39,125 nucleotides of DNA from Candidatus Zhuqueibacterota bacterium (GTDB lineage: Bacteria; Zhuqueibacterota; Zhuqueibacteria; Zhuqueibacterales; Geothermadaptataceae): assembly GCA_030950365.1 (NCBI GenBank), contig JAUZRQ010000063.1, positions 1 through 39,125 on the forward strand. Direction: 5' to 3'. The notes below the pieces were generated by a model, which was given only the letters and a program-made list of their open reading frames with translations, did not search any database and was not told where the DNA came from. Below, piece by piece: positions 1 to 7,844 of the stretch (the stretch's first letter is position 1; the number at the start of each line of letters is the position of its first letter). The position numbers were made by a program, and so were the translations under genes.

Positions 1-1245
1 TTCAAAGTCAACAGCGGAGAATATAAGCTCATGGGCCTGGCGCCCTATGGTGAACCGAAGTATGTGGATCTGATTTACAACGAGCTGATTGATTTGAAAG
101 AAGACGGCTCGTTCCGCATGAATATGAAATACTTCAATTATTGCGCCGGGCTGACCATGACCAACGACCGTTTCGCGCGTCTGTTTGGTGGCCCTCCGCG
201 CAAGCCGGAAACCAGGATTACGCAGCGGGAGATGGACATTGCCTGTTCCATTCAGGTAGTAACCGAGGAAATCATGCTGCGTATGGTCCGGCATGTGCAT
301 AAAGAAACGGGCATGAAATATCTGGTGCTGGCCGGTGGCGTGGCTTTGAATTGTGTGGCCAATGGCCGCATCCTTCGCGAAGGCCCGTTTGAAGATATCT
401 GGATTCAGCCAGCGGCAGGCGATGCCGGTGGTGCGCTGGGTGCGGCGTTGTATGTGTGGTATCAATATCTTGAGAATCCGCGCAAGGCGGACAATAAAAC
501 TGACTTCCAAAAAGGCTCCTATCTCGGTCCGGCCTTCAGCAATGAGGAAATCGAACAGTTCCTTCGTGATGAAAATATCCCTTCAAAGAAGCTCTCGGAT
601 GCGGAGCTCATTTCTGCCACGGCCGATCTTATTGCTTCGGGAAAAGTTGTGGGATGGTTTCAAGGTCGCATGGAATTCGGTCCCCGTGCGCTGGGCAGCC
701 GTAGCATTCTCGGCGATGCCCGATCGCCGGAAATGCAATCGGTGATGAATCTGAAAATTAAGTTCCGCGAAAGCTTCCGCCCATTCGCGCCTTCTGTACT
801 GGAAGAGCATGTTTCAAAATATTTCGATATCGACCGGCCGAGTCCATACATGCTGCTAGTAGCGCAGGTGCGCAAAGACAAGCGCATCGAGAGTCCGGAC
901 GGGCACGCAACCGGCCTTGATAAGCTCAAGGTGCAACGCTCGGTCATTCCGGCGGTAACGCATGTGGACTACTCTGCGCGGCTGCAAACAGTCCATTCCG
1001 GGACCAATCCGTTGTACCATGCACTGATTAACGCGTTTTATCAAAAAACGGGCTGTCCGGTGATCATCAACACGTCGTTTAACGTACGCGGCGAGCCCAT
1101 CGTCTGCACACCGAAAGACGCCTATTTGTGCTTCATGCGTACCAACATGGATTATCTGGTCATGGGCAATTTCCTGCTTGACAAGACGCAGCAGAAGGCT
1201 CTGGAGCACGACATCGACTGGCGCAAGGTGTATGAACTGGATTGA
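1..1245 (+). CDS. Carbamoyltransferase of the NodU/CmcH/TobZ family (5' end outside window)
   Basis: This is the C-terminal 414 residues of a carbamoyltransferase. The reading frame is open from base 1, so the start lies upstream of the window. The first visible residues carry the family motif KLMGLAPYG. An LAGGVALNCVANG segment of the Kae1-like domain follows, and then the C-terminal domain with GWFQGRMEFGPRALGSRSIL, FRPFAPSVLEE and PVIINTSFNVRGEP. Family members use carbamoyl phosphate and ATP to carbamoylate hydroxyls of sugars, antibiotics or Nod factors. The acceptor here cannot be read from the sequence. The stop is followed 12 bases later by an SxtJ-like gene and then a DUF5989 gene, so a role in decorating an exported polysaccharide is a reasonable inference. 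The family call is secure; the substrate is unknown. Confidence 0.93.
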   Translation, partial: FKVNSGEYKLMGLAPYGEPKYVDLIYNELIDLKEDGSFRMNMKYFNYCAGLTMTNDRFARLFGGPPRKPETRITQREMDIACSIQVVTEEIMLRMVRHVHKETGMKYLVLAGGVALNCVANGRILREGPFEDIWIQPAAGDAGGALGAALYVWYQYLENPRKADNKTDFQKGSYLGPAFSNEEIEQFLRDENIPSKKLSDAELISATADLIASGKVVGWFQGRMEFGPRALGSRSILGDARSPEMQSVMNLKIKFRESFRPFAPSVLEEHVSKYFDIDRPSPYMLLVAQVRKDKRIESPDGHATGLDKLKVQRSVIPAVTHVDYSARLQTVHSGTNPLYHALINAFYQKTGCPVIINTSFNVRGEPIVCTPKDAYLCFMRTNMDYLVMGNFLLDKTQQKALEHDIDWRKVYELD

Positions 1246-1257
1246 GCGAGGTGGAAC

Positions 1258-1680
1258 ATGCTGAAAGAAGAAATCAAAACCATCATTGGCAGCCAAAGCC
1301 GCAGCGATCTGCGTAAGTTTGGCATTACCATTGGTATTGCTTTAGGGCTGCTTGCCGCGCTGGCGTATTACAAACAAAATCCAATCCTCCTTCCGTTGGC
1401 GGGAGTTGCAGCGGCATTTTTACTGGCAGGATTGCTGTTGCCCACGATTTTGCGCCCCGTACACCGATACTGGATGACCTTTGCCGTGACGATGGGCTAC
1501 ATGATGACCCGGGTGCTGCTGACGCTTTTTTTTCTCATTGCCTTTGTCCCCAGTGGGATTGTGCTCCGGCTCCTGCGTCTTGATGTGCTGAAGCAGAAAT
1601 ACGACCCCAATGCGACCACCTATTGGGTTCCGAAAGAGAAAAGTCATAGTGGCAAATATTCGGTGGAAAGTCAATTTTGA
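1258..1680 (+). CDS. SxtJ-like small membrane protein
   Basis: A 140-residue membrane protein. Hydrophobic segments lie at about residues 22-38, 45-66 and 76-105, followed by a short polar tail. The ATG at 1258 is preceded by GAGGTGG at 1248-1254, which decides the start. Size, hydrophobicity pattern and position directly after a carbamoyltransferase match SxtJ-family proteins, named after an uncharacterised gene beside the carbamoyltransferase of the saxitoxin cluster. No catalytic motif is visible, and its biochemical role is unknown. It probably forms an operon with both neighbours, because the gaps are 12 and 22 bases and the next gene has the same GAGGTGG ribosome binding site. The assignment rests on recognising the family pattern and synteny, not on an alignment. 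Confidence 0.7.
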   Translation: MLKEEIKTIIGSQSRSDLRKFGITIGIALGLLAALAYYKQNPILLPLAGVAAAFLLAGLLLPTILRPVHRYWMTFAVTMGYMMTRVLLTLFFLIAFVPSGIVLRLLRLDVLKQKYDPNATTYWVPKEKSHSGKYSVESQF

Positions 1681-1702
1681 TTGCATAACAAACGAGGTGG
1701 CT

Positions 1703-1861
1703 ATGTCGAAAATATCCATCCTGGCAGAATTCTGGCAATTTTTGCGGGTGCGGAAGAAATACTGGCTGGCGCCCATCATGATTTTTCTCGTGCTTCTGGG
1801 GTTTTTGATCCTGACCACGCAGAGCAGCGCATTGGCCCCTTTTATTTACACCCTGTTTTAA
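1703..1861 (+). CDS. DUF5989-family single-pass membrane protein, 52 aa
   Basis: A very small protein: MSKISILAEFWQFLRVRKK, then a hydrophobic helix (about residues 21-38), then a short tail ending in APFIYTLF. A GAGGTGG ribosome binding site at 1694-1700 precedes the ATG. The pattern of an aromatic/basic amphipathic head (FWxFLRxRKKYWLxP) followed by one transmembrane helix is that of DUF5989 proteins. These are regularly found next to carbamoyltransferases and SxtJ-like proteins. Its function is not known. By inference, the three genes may encode a membrane-associated carbamoylation module, with this protein and the SxtJ-like one anchoring or organising the enzyme. The longer open frame upstream overlaps the SxtJ gene and is not used. 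Confidence 0.75.
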   Translation: MSKISILAEFWQFLRVRKKYWLAPIMIFLVLLGFLILTTQSSALAPFIYTLF

Positions 1862-1867
1862 TTGCGC

Positions 1868-2488
1868 ATGAAAGGCCGGCTTCCACGACTTGTTGTCAAA
1901 GCCATGCATGGCTTTCTGGATATCGGCAAGGAGCCGAAGCCGGCCGATAGCATCTTTGTATTTGCGGGCAGGCCGGAGCGCAAAACGTATGGCTACGAGC
2001 TATATCAGCGTGGCCTGGCCGATCGCATCATTTTCAGCGTTGGACGCTTCGAGTGGCGAGCGTTTCTTCGGATGTTTCCTGAAAACACCGGTGGCCTGTA
2101 TGATCTGGTGCAGACCACGTATTACAAAGACCGTCACTTTTTTGTCATTATGGATCGCCATCAGACTCGCAGCGTGCGGGTGCAAAAGCAGCGTCTTGGA
2201 ACATACACCGAAATCAAAGCGCTGATTCCCTTATTGACAGAACTGCACGTTCAGCGGCTCATGGTTGTCACCTCGGATTTCCATCTCCGGCGTGCAGTTG
2301 AAATTTTAAGATCGATCTGTAAAGGACGCAATATCGATATTTTCCCGGTCGCTGTTCCGGAAAATTGTGCAGCTACTTCGGAAGGGGGCCTTTCTCCACC
2401 AGCACCTGGAAAACGGCTGATCGTTCATGAATTCGTCAAATACGTGGCCTACAAGGCGGCCGCTCCCGTTTTCCGCTGGCTCACCTGA
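1868..2488 (+). CDS. DUF218 (YdcF/ElyC/SanA-like) protein
   Basis: A 206-residue protein with the DUF218 layout. A DSIFVFAGR strand-loop near the N-terminus is followed by GYELYQRGLADRIIFS. The second half carries LMVVTSDFHLRRAVEIL, matching the conserved VTSxxHxxRA block. DUF218 proteins act in the envelope: ElyC and SanA affect peptidoglycan precursor or lipid-carrier handling and outer-membrane integrity. They also recur in exopolysaccharide and exosortase loci. The exact reaction is not established for the family. No clear signal peptide or membrane helix is visible here, unlike many relatives. The ATG at 1868 is chosen over the in-frame TTG at 1862. The gene starts six bases after the DUF5989 stop and ends 15 bases before the exosortase, so it is probably cotranscribed with them. 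Confidence 0.8.
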   Translation: MKGRLPRLVVKAMHGFLDIGKEPKPADSIFVFAGRPERKTYGYELYQRGLADRIIFSVGRFEWRAFLRMFPENTGGLYDLVQTTYYKDRHFFVIMDRHQTRSVRVQKQRLGTYTEIKALIPLLTELHVQRLMVVTSDFHLRRAVEILRSICKGRNIDIFPVAVPENCAATSEGGLSPPAPGKRLIVHEFVKYVAYKAAAPVFRWLT

Positions 2489-2503
2489 TTTTTATTCCAA
2501 TGA

Positions 2504-3391
2504 ATGACCACCATGCCAGAGATCAAATCCATTCCTGACCAGGGATACATTCACGACAATCGGGTCTTTTATTTGATCGGCCTGATTGCACTTCTGTTCG
2601 TTATTACGTTCTATGCGCCCATGCGTGAGCTGTATCGCGACTGGTCGATCGATCCCAATTACAGTCACGGATTTTTGATTCCAGTAATTTCGATGTATTT
2701 TCTCTGGCTCCGGCGCCATGACCTGCCCCGTAACCAAAATGGAATCGCCTGGCCCGGGATTGGCATCATGCTGATCGGCATGATCGGGGCGGTCCTCGGC
2801 AGCGCGGCCGCAGAGTGGTTTATGCTGCGGTCATCCATGGCCCTATTTTTGCACGGTATGGTGCTGTATGCCATCGGTTGGGGCAACTATAAGCGGATTT
2901 GGTTTCCAATGAATTATCTGTGGTTGATGATCCCGCTGCCATATGTGGTTTATTATGCCATGACCTTCCCATTGCAGCGGCTATCGACCTATTTGGCCTA
3001 TCAAATAATCACCGCGATGGGCATAGCCAGTATCATAGAAGGCAATATTCTGCGTTTTGCGAATTTTTCGTTGGAGGTCATCGAAGCGTGCAGCGGATTG
3101 CGATCAATTATGGTATTGCTGGCACTAAGTGCACCGATCGCTTACATGTCTTCCTTGCGCTTGCCATGCAAATTCATTCTATTTTTTTCAGCCATTCCAA
3201 TCGCCATCATTGTGAATTCGTTCCGATTGGTGCTCACCGCCTTGATGGGACTGTTTGGAAATCCCGAGTCCATTGATGATGTTTTGATGCACCAGGGGGC
3301 CGGAGTCATGGTGTTCATTTTAGGACTTGCGTTTGTGCTGATGTTGAACCGGATTTTTTTATGGATAAATCATTGCGAAAAGCCGGCCTGA
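2504..3391 (+). CDS. Exosortase (EpsH/Xrt family transpeptidase)
   Basis: A 295-residue polytopic inner-membrane protein with about eight hydrophobic segments. The exosortase signature is complete: EACSGLRS with the presumed nucleophile Cys196, NSFRL with Arg241, and LMHQGAG with His263. Exosortases recognise C-terminal PEP-CTERM tripartite signals on secreted proteins and are thought to cleave and transfer them to a surface glycolipid or polysaccharide. EpsI overlaps its 3' end, and a PEP-CTERM protein lies two genes downstream, so enzyme, partner and substrate are adjacent. A second in-frame ATG (2513) is an alternative start, and neither has a strong ribosome binding site. The 3' end contains a run of seven T just before the EpsI ATG (see 3355-3361). 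The subtype (XrtA or another) cannot be fixed from sequence reading alone. Confidence 0.93.
   Translation: MTTMPEIKSIPDQGYIHDNRVFYLIGLIALLFVITFYAPMRELYRDWSIDPNYSHGFLIPVISMYFLWLRRHDLPRNQNGIAWPGIGIMLIGMIGAVLGSAAAEWFMLRSSMALFLHGMVLYAIGWGNYKRIWFPMNYLWLMIPLPYVVYYAMTFPLQRLSTYLAYQIITAMGIASIIEGNILRFANFSLEVIEACSGLRSIMVLLALSAPIAYMSSLRLPCKFILFFSAIPIAIIVNSFRLVLTALMGLFGNPESIDDVLMHQGAGVMVFILGLAFVLMLNRIFLWINHCEKPA
3355..3361 (+). other. U UUU UUA slippery heptamer at the exosortase/EpsI overlap
   Basis: In the exosortase frame the codons here read ATT TTT TTA, so the last T of ATT with the next two codons makes T TTT TTA. This has the X XXY YYZ form of a -1 frameshift site. A one-base backward slip would enter the EpsI frame exactly at its ATG (3361) and give an exosortase-EpsI fusion. 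The site is directly visible. Whether frameshifting occurs, or whether the T-run length is a sequencing error hiding a true fused gene, is not known. No stimulatory structure was identified. Confidence 0.4.
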
Positions 3392-4008
3392 TTGCCATTC
3401 TGCTGATCTTGACCAAAGCCGGCATGAGCTGGGTGCAGGATACGCCAAAAGTTGCGCCATTGGCTTATGATTTCGGACGAGACCCCATCATGTTTGACGG
3501 CTGGACCTGCTTTTACATGGGAGAGCTGGATTCATTGACCAAATCTGTGCTGGGAACCCAGGAAGGCTATATCCATAAATACCGTGAAGGCGGCCTGAAC
3601 ATCGAGGCTGTGACTGTACGTTTTCAGGATCAGAAATTTGAAGCCCAGGTGCATTCGCCGTTGCATTGCTTGCCAGGCTCTGGCTGGGAAATCATTCGTC
3701 GGGAAAAAATCGTGCAGGAAAACGGATATGTGCCTTTGTATGCCACGTTGCTGAATATCAAAAAGGGAACACAGATTCAAAATGTGCTTTACTGGTTCAT
3801 GATCAACGGGAAAATCGTTCAGAACATTTATCAATTAAAGTTGGAGGTGCTGAAAAATCGGCTTCTGAGACGCGGCATAACGGTGTATTTTTTCCGGCTA
3901 AACACCCTCAACGATGATGTCATTTTAGATCAGCAACAGGTGAGAAGCAAGCTGTTGCGGTTCGCCCGGAATTACATTCATACCATTCATTCCAAAACAT
4001 TAAAATGA
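3361..4008 (+). CDS. epsI: EpsI-family protein (DUF3485), exosortase partner
   Basis: A 215-residue protein with an N-terminal hydrophobic segment (about residues 8-23) and an extracytoplasmic domain. The EpsI hallmark is at residues 98-110: HSPLHCLPGSGWE with His102, Cys103 and Trp109. EpsI proteins accompany exosortases in exopolysaccharide loci and in some species are fused to the exosortase C-terminus. Their biochemical role is unclear. The ATG lies inside the last 31 bases of the exosortase gene. No Shine-Dalgarno sequence precedes it, only a T-run, so its translation probably depends on ribosomes arriving from the exosortase, by coupling or by a -1 frameshift. The family call is secure. 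Confidence 0.88.
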   Translation: MDKSLRKAGLIAILLILTKAGMSWVQDTPKVAPLAYDFGRDPIMFDGWTCFYMGELDSLTKSVLGTQEGYIHKYREGGLNIEAVTVRFQDQKFEAQVHSPLHCLPGSGWEIIRREKIVQENGYVPLYATLLNIKKGTQIQNVLYWFMINGKIVQNIYQLKLEVLKNRLLRRGITVYFFRLNTLNDDVILDQQQVRSKLLRFARNYIHTIHSKTLK

Positions 4009-4026
4009 TATGTGGGAGGACATGGC

Positions 4027-4680
4027 ATGAGGGGGTATTCGGGGTTTGTGTGTGGTCTGGCCCTGTGTGGGCTTTTTCTGCTGGCCTCAGGCGCGGAGGC
4101 GTTTATCGTTTCGGGCAGCATTATTCGATTGGCGGGCGGAAGTTCGGTCGATTATATCTATTTCACCGTGAACAGCTACGGTCGCGTGACCATCGACACG
4201 AAATCGTGGGAAAAAGACTCGGAAGATCGCTTTAATGGCAATGGCATAACCGACGAGTTTGTGGACGTGAATGGCGACGGAGAAATCGCCTTTTTTAACA
4301 CGCATATTTATCTGTTTGTGGATGATGGATTTCTGGACGCCTCCGATCTCATCGCCAGCAATGACAATTCCACCCGGACTTACGGAGACGGTTCGATCTC
4401 CAAAAACGATGCCTATCTATCACGCAACCTGGCACCGGGCAATTATATTCTGGCCATTGGCGCGGCGAATTTTTCACTGAGCGAAGCCCTTTCCGGATTC
4501 AATTCTGGCAGCTTTTACCCGGTGGGCGAAAATTTTACCAAAATCGATCACGGCGACTATGAAATCACCATCACCGGCGATGTTACGCCGGGCGTCATCC
4601 CGGAACCCACCACCTTTTTGCTCATGGGTGTGGGCCTTTCGGGATGGGCTTTTTTTAGACGGCTAAAGAAGCGTGTTTAG
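4027..4680 (+). CDS. PEP-CTERM sorting-domain protein (exosortase substrate), DVUA0089-like
   Basis: A 217-residue secreted protein. The ATG at 4027 is preceded by GGAGG at 4015-4019, which favours it over the GTG at 4012. The N-terminus is a signal peptide (hydrophobic core about residues 7-20, ending SGAEA). The mature part has Asp/Gly-rich segments (VDVNGDGE, FVDDGFLDASDLIASNDN) and DAYLSRNLAPGNYILAIGA. This resembles the DVUA0089-type domain found in PEP-CTERM proteins and suggests calcium binding. The C-terminus is a textbook PEP-CTERM signal: PEPTTFLLMGVGLSG, a hydrophobic helix, then FFRRLKKRV. It is the obvious substrate for the exosortase encoded 600 bases upstream. Whether it is a structural matrix protein or a ligand-binding protein is not evident. 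Confidence 0.9.
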   Translation: MRGYSGFVCGLALCGLFLLASGAEAFIVSGSIIRLAGGSSVDYIYFTVNSYGRVTIDTKSWEKDSEDRFNGNGITDEFVDVNGDGEIAFFNTHIYLFVDDGFLDASDLIASNDNSTRTYGDGSISKNDAYLSRNLAPGNYILAIGAANFSLSEALSGFNSGSFYPVGENFTKIDHGDYEITITGDVTPGVIPEPTTFLLMGVGLSGWAFFRRLKKRV

Positions 4681-4711
4681 CTATGGATTGGCTAAAATCG
4701 AGGTGCAGCAG

Positions 4712-7057
4712 ATGATGGACATCAAAAGAATTTTGCGCAGGACGGCGTACATTAAGCGCAGTCGAACCATGTTGATACAGTTGCAAAGCCCATTACACCA
4801 CCGCGCATTGATACTCTGGGTGGTCGTGGGCTTTTTCATTTTGACTTCTATCTCATCGGTAATGGCCGAAATCATTCGCGCCAATCCAAACAATTATCTG
4901 TCGCTTTTGCGGGGAGGCCTTTCGCCCGGAGATACGCTGCTTCTGGAACCGGGCGTGTATGATGATCCCAACGACGTGCCCGGTCTGCCTATTTTTAATA
5001 TGCACGGGGAACCCGGACGACCAGTCGTGATTACTGGTCCCGAGACCGGCGATTTGCCGATTTTTCTGGGTCGAGCCACTCATAATACGGTGCGTTTCGA
5101 TAACGCTCGTTACATCGTCATTCGCAACATCGAAATCAACGGGCGCGATCGCGGCGGAGATGGCGTTAAAGCCCAGGGCACCGCGCATCACATTACTCTG
5201 GAAAACTTGAAAATTTATGGTGTCGGCAGCGATCAGCAGATCGTTGGCATCAGCACCAAAGCGCCGGCATGGAATTGGGTGATCCGCCGCTGTGTGATCA
5301 TCGAGGCCGGAACGGGCATTTATCTGGGCAATTCCGACGGTACCGCTCCCTTCGTGAACGGCTTGATCGAATACAATGTGATCATGAATACGATCGGCTA
5401 CAATATGCAAATCAAACATCAAATTGGTCGGCCGTCCATCGAAGGAATGCCGGAAAAAGGCACCACCATCATCCGGCACAATGTGTTCATTAAAGGGGAT
5501 AACAGTTCAATCGGAGGCAGCGCCCGTCCCAATTTGCTGGTAGGGCACTGGCCGCTGTCGGGCGCCGGGAGCAACGATGTTTATCAAATTTATGGTAACT
5601 TTTTCTATCAAAATCCAGGCGAGGCTCTGTTTCAAGGTGAAGGAAATATTGCCTTCCATCACAATTTGATGGTCAACCATTTTGGCGACGCCGTCCATAT
5701 TCAGCGGCACAATGATGTGCCCAAAAACATTCATATCTTTTTCAATACGGTTATTGCGAAAGGAGAGGGGATTTTTGTTCGCGGTGCCGATGCCAATTAC
5801 CAGCAGAAGGTTGAGGGAAATCTCGTTTTTGCCGATCAGCCGCTGGGCGGCGGAGACCAGCGCAACAATTTTACCGCCGCCTATGGCGAGGCTCCGAATT
5901 ATCTGAACAATCCATTTGGCGGACTGGATAACCTGGACCTTTTCCCGAAAGCGAAGGCCAATTTGAGCGGACCGACAGTTGATGCGGCCGTTTTTTCCAG
6001 ATTCATTGATTGGGATCGCGATTTCAATGGCGAGAAGCATTCCGCGAGTATCCGGGGCGCTTACGCCGGCAAAAGCCAAAATCCCGGCTGGAAATCGCAA
6101 GCCGGAATAAAAACACTCAGGACGCTGGATATGGAACCTCCGTCGGCCATCCAGGATCTCAAGTTAACCCGCGAGGGCGATTCCTGGTATTTATCATGGA
6201 CCGCCAGCGCCGATGATGGCGATGCCGGAGGACCGGCCTATCGCTACGATATTCGTTATTCCGGCTCCGAACCCGGACAAAGCAACGCAGAATGGTTTTC
6301 GCTCGCCAGCCCATTGTCCTTTGTCAATGCACCAGCATTGCCAGGCCAGAAGGAAAACCTGCTTCTTACTGGTTTGAGCAATCCGAGCAATTTGTTTTTC
6401 ATGATGCGGGTGGCAGATGATGCTGGCAACTGGTCTGATTTTTCCAATGTGGCCGGCGCCAGCGTGGTCGGCTTCGAAAGCATGGAATTCAGCGCGTCCG
6501 TGGAAGGCAACCGTGTGCTGCTGAAGTGGCTGATCGGGCAACCGGGGCGCATTCAGCTCCTGCGCCTTCAACGCCGTGCTCCGCATGGAGAATGGACAAC
6601 TCTGACCGCCTTTTCCTACTCGAAAGAGCGCCGCTCATGGATTTATCAACAATATGAAGATCACGTGCAGGAAGTCGGCAGCTATTTCTACCGGCTGCTA
6701 TTTGTGCTCAAAACAGGTGAAATTGGTACGTTTCCCGAGATTGCGGTCAATATTCAGGTGCCGCAAAGCCATTTGCTGCAACAAAACTTCCCGAATCCGT
6801 TCAATCCATCCACGCGCATTGCCTTTTCGGTGGCTGCGAAAAATCAGCAAATCGCCGTGCCAGTTAGATTGTTCATACGCGATGTTCGCGGCCGTTTGCT
6901 GCGCACGCTGATTGACCGTGCTCTGCCGCCCGGCTATTATGAGGTAACCTGGGACGGCAAAGACTTCCGCGGCGCCGATGTGGCTGCCGGTGTTTATTTT
7001 TCTGTTTTGCAAATTGGCAAGCTGAAATTCTCAAAAAAGATGGTCCTCGAGCGATAG
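4712..7057 (+). CDS. Secreted parallel beta-helix protein with Fn3-like and T9SS type A C-terminal domains
   Basis: A 781-residue exported protein. ATG 4712 is chosen because GAGGTG at 4700-4705 precedes it. An upstream in-frame GTG at 4673 would overlap the PEP-CTERM gene, and a later ATG at 4769 is also possible. After a long basic n-region and a hydrophobic signal segment (LILWVVVGFFILTS), residues of about 50-450 show right-handed beta-helix repeats (VIRNIEING, HHITLENLKIYG, NWVIRRCVIIEAG), as in polysaccharide lyases and carbohydrate-binding helices. An Fn3-like module follows at about 474-575. Residues 688-781 form a FlgD-like/T9SS type A sorting domain beginning LLQQNFPNPFNPST. It may bind or cleave a surface polysaccharide. 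Catalytic residues were not identified, so enzyme activity is unproven. It carries no PEP-CTERM motif, so it is probably not an exosortase substrate. Confidence 0.88.
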   Translation: MMDIKRILRRTAYIKRSRTMLIQLQSPLHHRALILWVVVGFFILTSISSVMAEIIRANPNNYLSLLRGGLSPGDTLLLEPGVYDDPNDVPGLPIFNMHGEPGRPVVITGPETGDLPIFLGRATHNTVRFDNARYIVIRNIEINGRDRGGDGVKAQGTAHHITLENLKIYGVGSDQQIVGISTKAPAWNWVIRRCVIIEAGTGIYLGNSDGTAPFVNGLIEYNVIMNTIGYNMQIKHQIGRPSIEGMPEKGTTIIRHNVFIKGDNSSIGGSARPNLLVGHWPLSGAGSNDVYQIYGNFFYQNPGEALFQGEGNIAFHHNLMVNHFGDAVHIQRHNDVPKNIHIFFNTVIAKGEGIFVRGADANYQQKVEGNLVFADQPLGGGDQRNNFTAAYGEAPNYLNNPFGGLDNLDLFPKAKANLSGPTVDAAVFSRFIDWDRDFNGEKHSASIRGAYAGKSQNPGWKSQAGIKTLRTLDMEPPSAIQDLKLTREGDSWYLSWTASADDGDAGGPAYRYDIRYSGSEPGQSNAEWFSLASPLSFVNAPALPGQKENLLLTGLSNPSNLFFMMRVADDAGNWSDFSNVAGASVVGFESMEFSASVEGNRVLLKWLIGQPGRIQLLRLQRRAPHGEWTTLTAFSYSKERRSWIYQQYEDHVQEVGSYFYRLLFVLKTGEIGTFPEIAVNIQVPQSHLLQQNFPNPFNPSTRIAFSVAAKNQQIAVPVRLFIRDVRGRLLRTLIDRALPPGYYEVTWDGKDFRGADVAAGVYFSVLQIGKLKFSKKMVLER

Positions 7058-7111
7058 CGCTGCCGCCAGGTGCCTTTGGCGAATCATATGTTTTTATTGG
7101 GGGTGTTTTAT

Positions 7112-7553
7112 GACAGGATCAACAGGATTGATTGGATAGATTTGAAACTTTTGCCCTGCGGATAGCAGATGGCGCAACAAATACGCTTCAGGTTTGTATC
7201 CAACAAATCTTATAGACTTCGATATTTTGCGAATAATGGAATCTATGTATAGGGAAGAAACCAAAAAATCATTTGAACATGCTTAATTCATAAATTTCTC
7301 ACGGAAAGCCGCCAAGTCGCAAAGAAATAGAGCCTTATGATTGCGCAGAATAAAAACTTATTTCTTAAACTCAATGAAAGATCAATATTTTAATCGTTAA
7401 TTTGCTCAACACGTTGTGCTCGTTGCGCTTTTGCTTGATGAATTATCCAGGTTAAGGCTCTTTGATTATGAAACCTGATTGACTGGATGAGCATTATTCG
7501 TAGTGTTCGCTTTTTTACCCTGAATATTTCTTGTTTATCCTGTTAATCCCGTC
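7112..7553. repeat. Inverted pair of ACAGGAT-type repeats bounding 440 bases
   Basis: The left arm gacaggatcaacaggat (7112-7128) and the reverse complement of the right arm at 7537-7553 (gacgggattaacaggat) agree at 15 of 17 positions. Each arm contains direct repetition of the ACAGGAT/AACAGGAT unit. The right arm is flanked by a further degenerate section (ttgtttatcctg, ctgattgactggatgag). They look like remnants of a short intergenic repeat family and not of a transposase-bearing element. Confidence 0.5.
7287..7334 (+). repeat. 48-base interspersed repeat, copy 1
   Basis: The segment starts ttcataaatttctcacgg and matches the reverse complement of 29693-29740 at 42 of 48 positions. Both copies sit in non-coding DNA, in opposite orientations and more than 22 kb apart. 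The internal pattern (cgcaaag, gccaag) has the short-period look of common intergenic repeats. No coding capacity is seen. Confidence 0.7.
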
Positions 7554-7719
7554 TAAAGCTGAAGAAGCAACCTATACAATTCAGCATATAGCTTTTTTTT
7601 CGATTGTTTACCACCCAAAGATTTTCCAGCCTACCAGCTTGCTTCCTGCCGTGTTCTCTGCTTTGCCCATCCCCGCATTATAGCCTCCCAAGCGAATTGT
7701 TGTTCCCCCGACAAATCTA

Positions 7720-7748
7720 TTGCAAATCCCACACGAAAGGCTTATTTT
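7720..7748 (+). promoter_or_regulatory. Candidate sigma-70-type promoter for the mce-uvrC row
   Basis: TTGCAA at 7720-7725 and TATTTT at 7743-7748 are separated by 17 bases, about 95 bases upstream of the epimerase start. This is a match by eye in AT-rich DNA, so chance agreement is possible. Confidence 0.35.
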
Positions 7749-7844
7749 ACGGATTAACTTTGAATGCACAGTTGCGATCGAAGCTGGAAACCATGAAATA
7801 GAATTCTCACCGGCTTCGCATCATTCGAGCGAGGGTGGATTGCC

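Larger units (their letters stand above)
7058..7844. other. Gene-free stretch with decayed interspersed repeats
   Basis: No convincing protein-coding gene is seen on either strand in these 787 bases. Open frames at 7604-7801 and 7720-8415 run into the epimerase gene in another frame and show no protein signatures. The stretch is AT-richer than its surroundings. It holds a degenerate inverted repeat pair of the ACAGGATTAACAGGAT type (7112-7128 and 7537-7553), one copy of a 48-base repeat found again at 29693-29740, and a candidate promoter at 7720-7748. Confidence 0.7.
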
